Source: Rotaria macrura (taxonomy: Eukaryota > Rotifera > Eurotatoria > Philodinida > Philodinidae). Taken from it: a stretch of DNA of 64,000 nt. The position numbers and the translations under genes are program-made. Positions 63,501 to 64,000 of this stretch are shown piece after piece. The notes under the pieces are model-generated. The model made no database searches and was not told the origin of the DNA. It was given only the letters and a program-made list of their open reading frames with translations. Location: the NCBI GenBank assembly GCA_900239685.1, contig OENT01000499.1, positions 4,293-68,292 of the forward strand, written 5' to 3'. The first letter of the stretch is position 1. Every line of letters starts with the position of its first letter.

Positions 63501-63636
63501 TCTTTTTAAGTTTTTATGAAGCAATTGTTACGAATCAAATTGGACGTGGATTCACAACATAAACAAAACTTACGTCATCATTCTTGAAGGATTCTCGTAA
63601 GCCGAATTTTCTATGATTATCAGATGAATATGCCAT
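60541..63636 (-). CDS. Unrecognised protein, helical core with disordered C-terminus
   Basis: Eight minus-strand exons: 63636-63574, 62112-62053, 61993-61619, 61484-61269, 61210-61039, 60974-60951, 60805-60689, 60623-60541; about 369 residues with matching phases. The exon 4 donor is uncertain: GTGATT (exon end 61269) or GTACAG (exon end 61314) both keep the frame. Residues about 40-230 form a charged, probably helical region without membrane segments (for example VRQEINQDHILNKNDLELEVFKIKYAHNP and LRDYAFETAHETVIAILNTEYESDVAEDLL). The last 140 residues are polar and low-complexity, rich in Ser, Arg, Asn and Pro. I recognise no family. The first intron is about 1.46 kb. A soluble intracellular protein is likely. 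Confidence 0.65.
62113..63573. other. 1.46-kb first intron of the hypothetical gene
   Basis: Bounded by GTAAGT and CATAG on the minus strand. Short frames on both strands have no exon-like borders. Nothing else recognised. Confidence 0.45.
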
Positions 63637-64000
63637 TTATAGAAGTTTATTTAAGTCTGCATCAAACCAAATAAATATCGGAAAAGAGAAATAACAATAT
63701 TTTAATTCAAATTCAAATCAAATCTTGTAGTTTCTAAAACATCATAGTCCAAAAACGAATTTCAGAAATAAAATTCATTTTTATTTGTTATCATAACAAT
63801 CATCGATGTCATATTTCAATGTGAAGCGTTTAGCTTAGCTTCAGCATAGAATGAGATTATGGAAGAAAATCAACTTTGATAAAATTTTTCTTTTGTTCTC
63901 TTTTATCGATGAACGTTTTTCAATTAATAGAAAAGAATTCAAACAATGTCGTATTATACAGAATTAAGAAAACAAAACAAAAAAAAAACAAGAGTTCTAC
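63637..64000. other. Upstream region of the hypothetical gene to window end
   Basis: AT-rich leader/promoter region of the minus-strand gene. A GATGCAG acceptor-like site (minus strand) lies about 20-25 nt before its ATG. No further gene is seen. Confidence 0.4.

Overview
The window is a stretch of eukaryotic nuclear genome, AT-rich, with intron-dense genes. Most introns are 50-70 bp GT-AG introns, with a few of 0.5-3 kb. The gene content is that of an animal: PGAP1, PEX14, ELP5, mitochondrial L15, an SLC7 transporter, sushi-domain proteins, matrin-type zinc fingers and an F-box/LRR-like protein. The compact introns, the F-box/LRR-like gene, a bacterial/fungal-looking DUF202 protein and 3' splice sites just upstream of several start codons would fit a bdelloid rotifer. 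That assignment is an inference from style, not proven. All gene models below were spliced by hand; in each one the exon phases match and the summed exon length is a multiple of three.

Layout. 1-5.4 kb: gene-free and repeat-derived (CGTAA/TTACG-rich blocks, GGGTC-rich block, a 149-bp duplication). 5.4-9.2 kb (+): secreted protein with ten sushi/CCP modules. 10.3-14.0 kb (-): F-box protein with a 1.9-kb intron. 17.5-20.6 kb (-): 14-exon SLC7-type amino acid transporter. 20.6-25.4 kb: gene-free, containing a complete 381-bp foldback element with 9-bp target duplications (Mutator-like). 25.5-28.2 kb (-): adenylosuccinate synthetase. 28.5-33.7 kb (-): large zinc-finger/RGG protein. It is divergent from a tight + strand trio at 34.0-38.7 kb: ELP5, PEX14, MRPL15, with gaps of 56 and 112 bp. 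38.9-50.9 kb (-): a 12-kb gene for an unrecognised type I membrane protein with a ~1000-residue disordered tail. It has an apparent phase-locked alternative exon and a strong G-run tract. 53.3-53.7 kb (-): intronless DUF202 membrane protein. 55.2-60.2 kb (+): PGAP1 GPI inositol-deacylase with an altered lipase motif. 60.5-63.6 kb (-): unrecognised conserved-looking protein.

Most genes are housekeeping genes with unrelated functions. The parts I find most worth following are the novel membrane protein with its mutually exclusive exon arrangement, the candidate operon/trans-splicing signals, the Mutator-like foldback element, the DUF202 gene and the modified PGAP1 active-site motif. No CRISPR, rRNA or convincing tRNA gene was seen.
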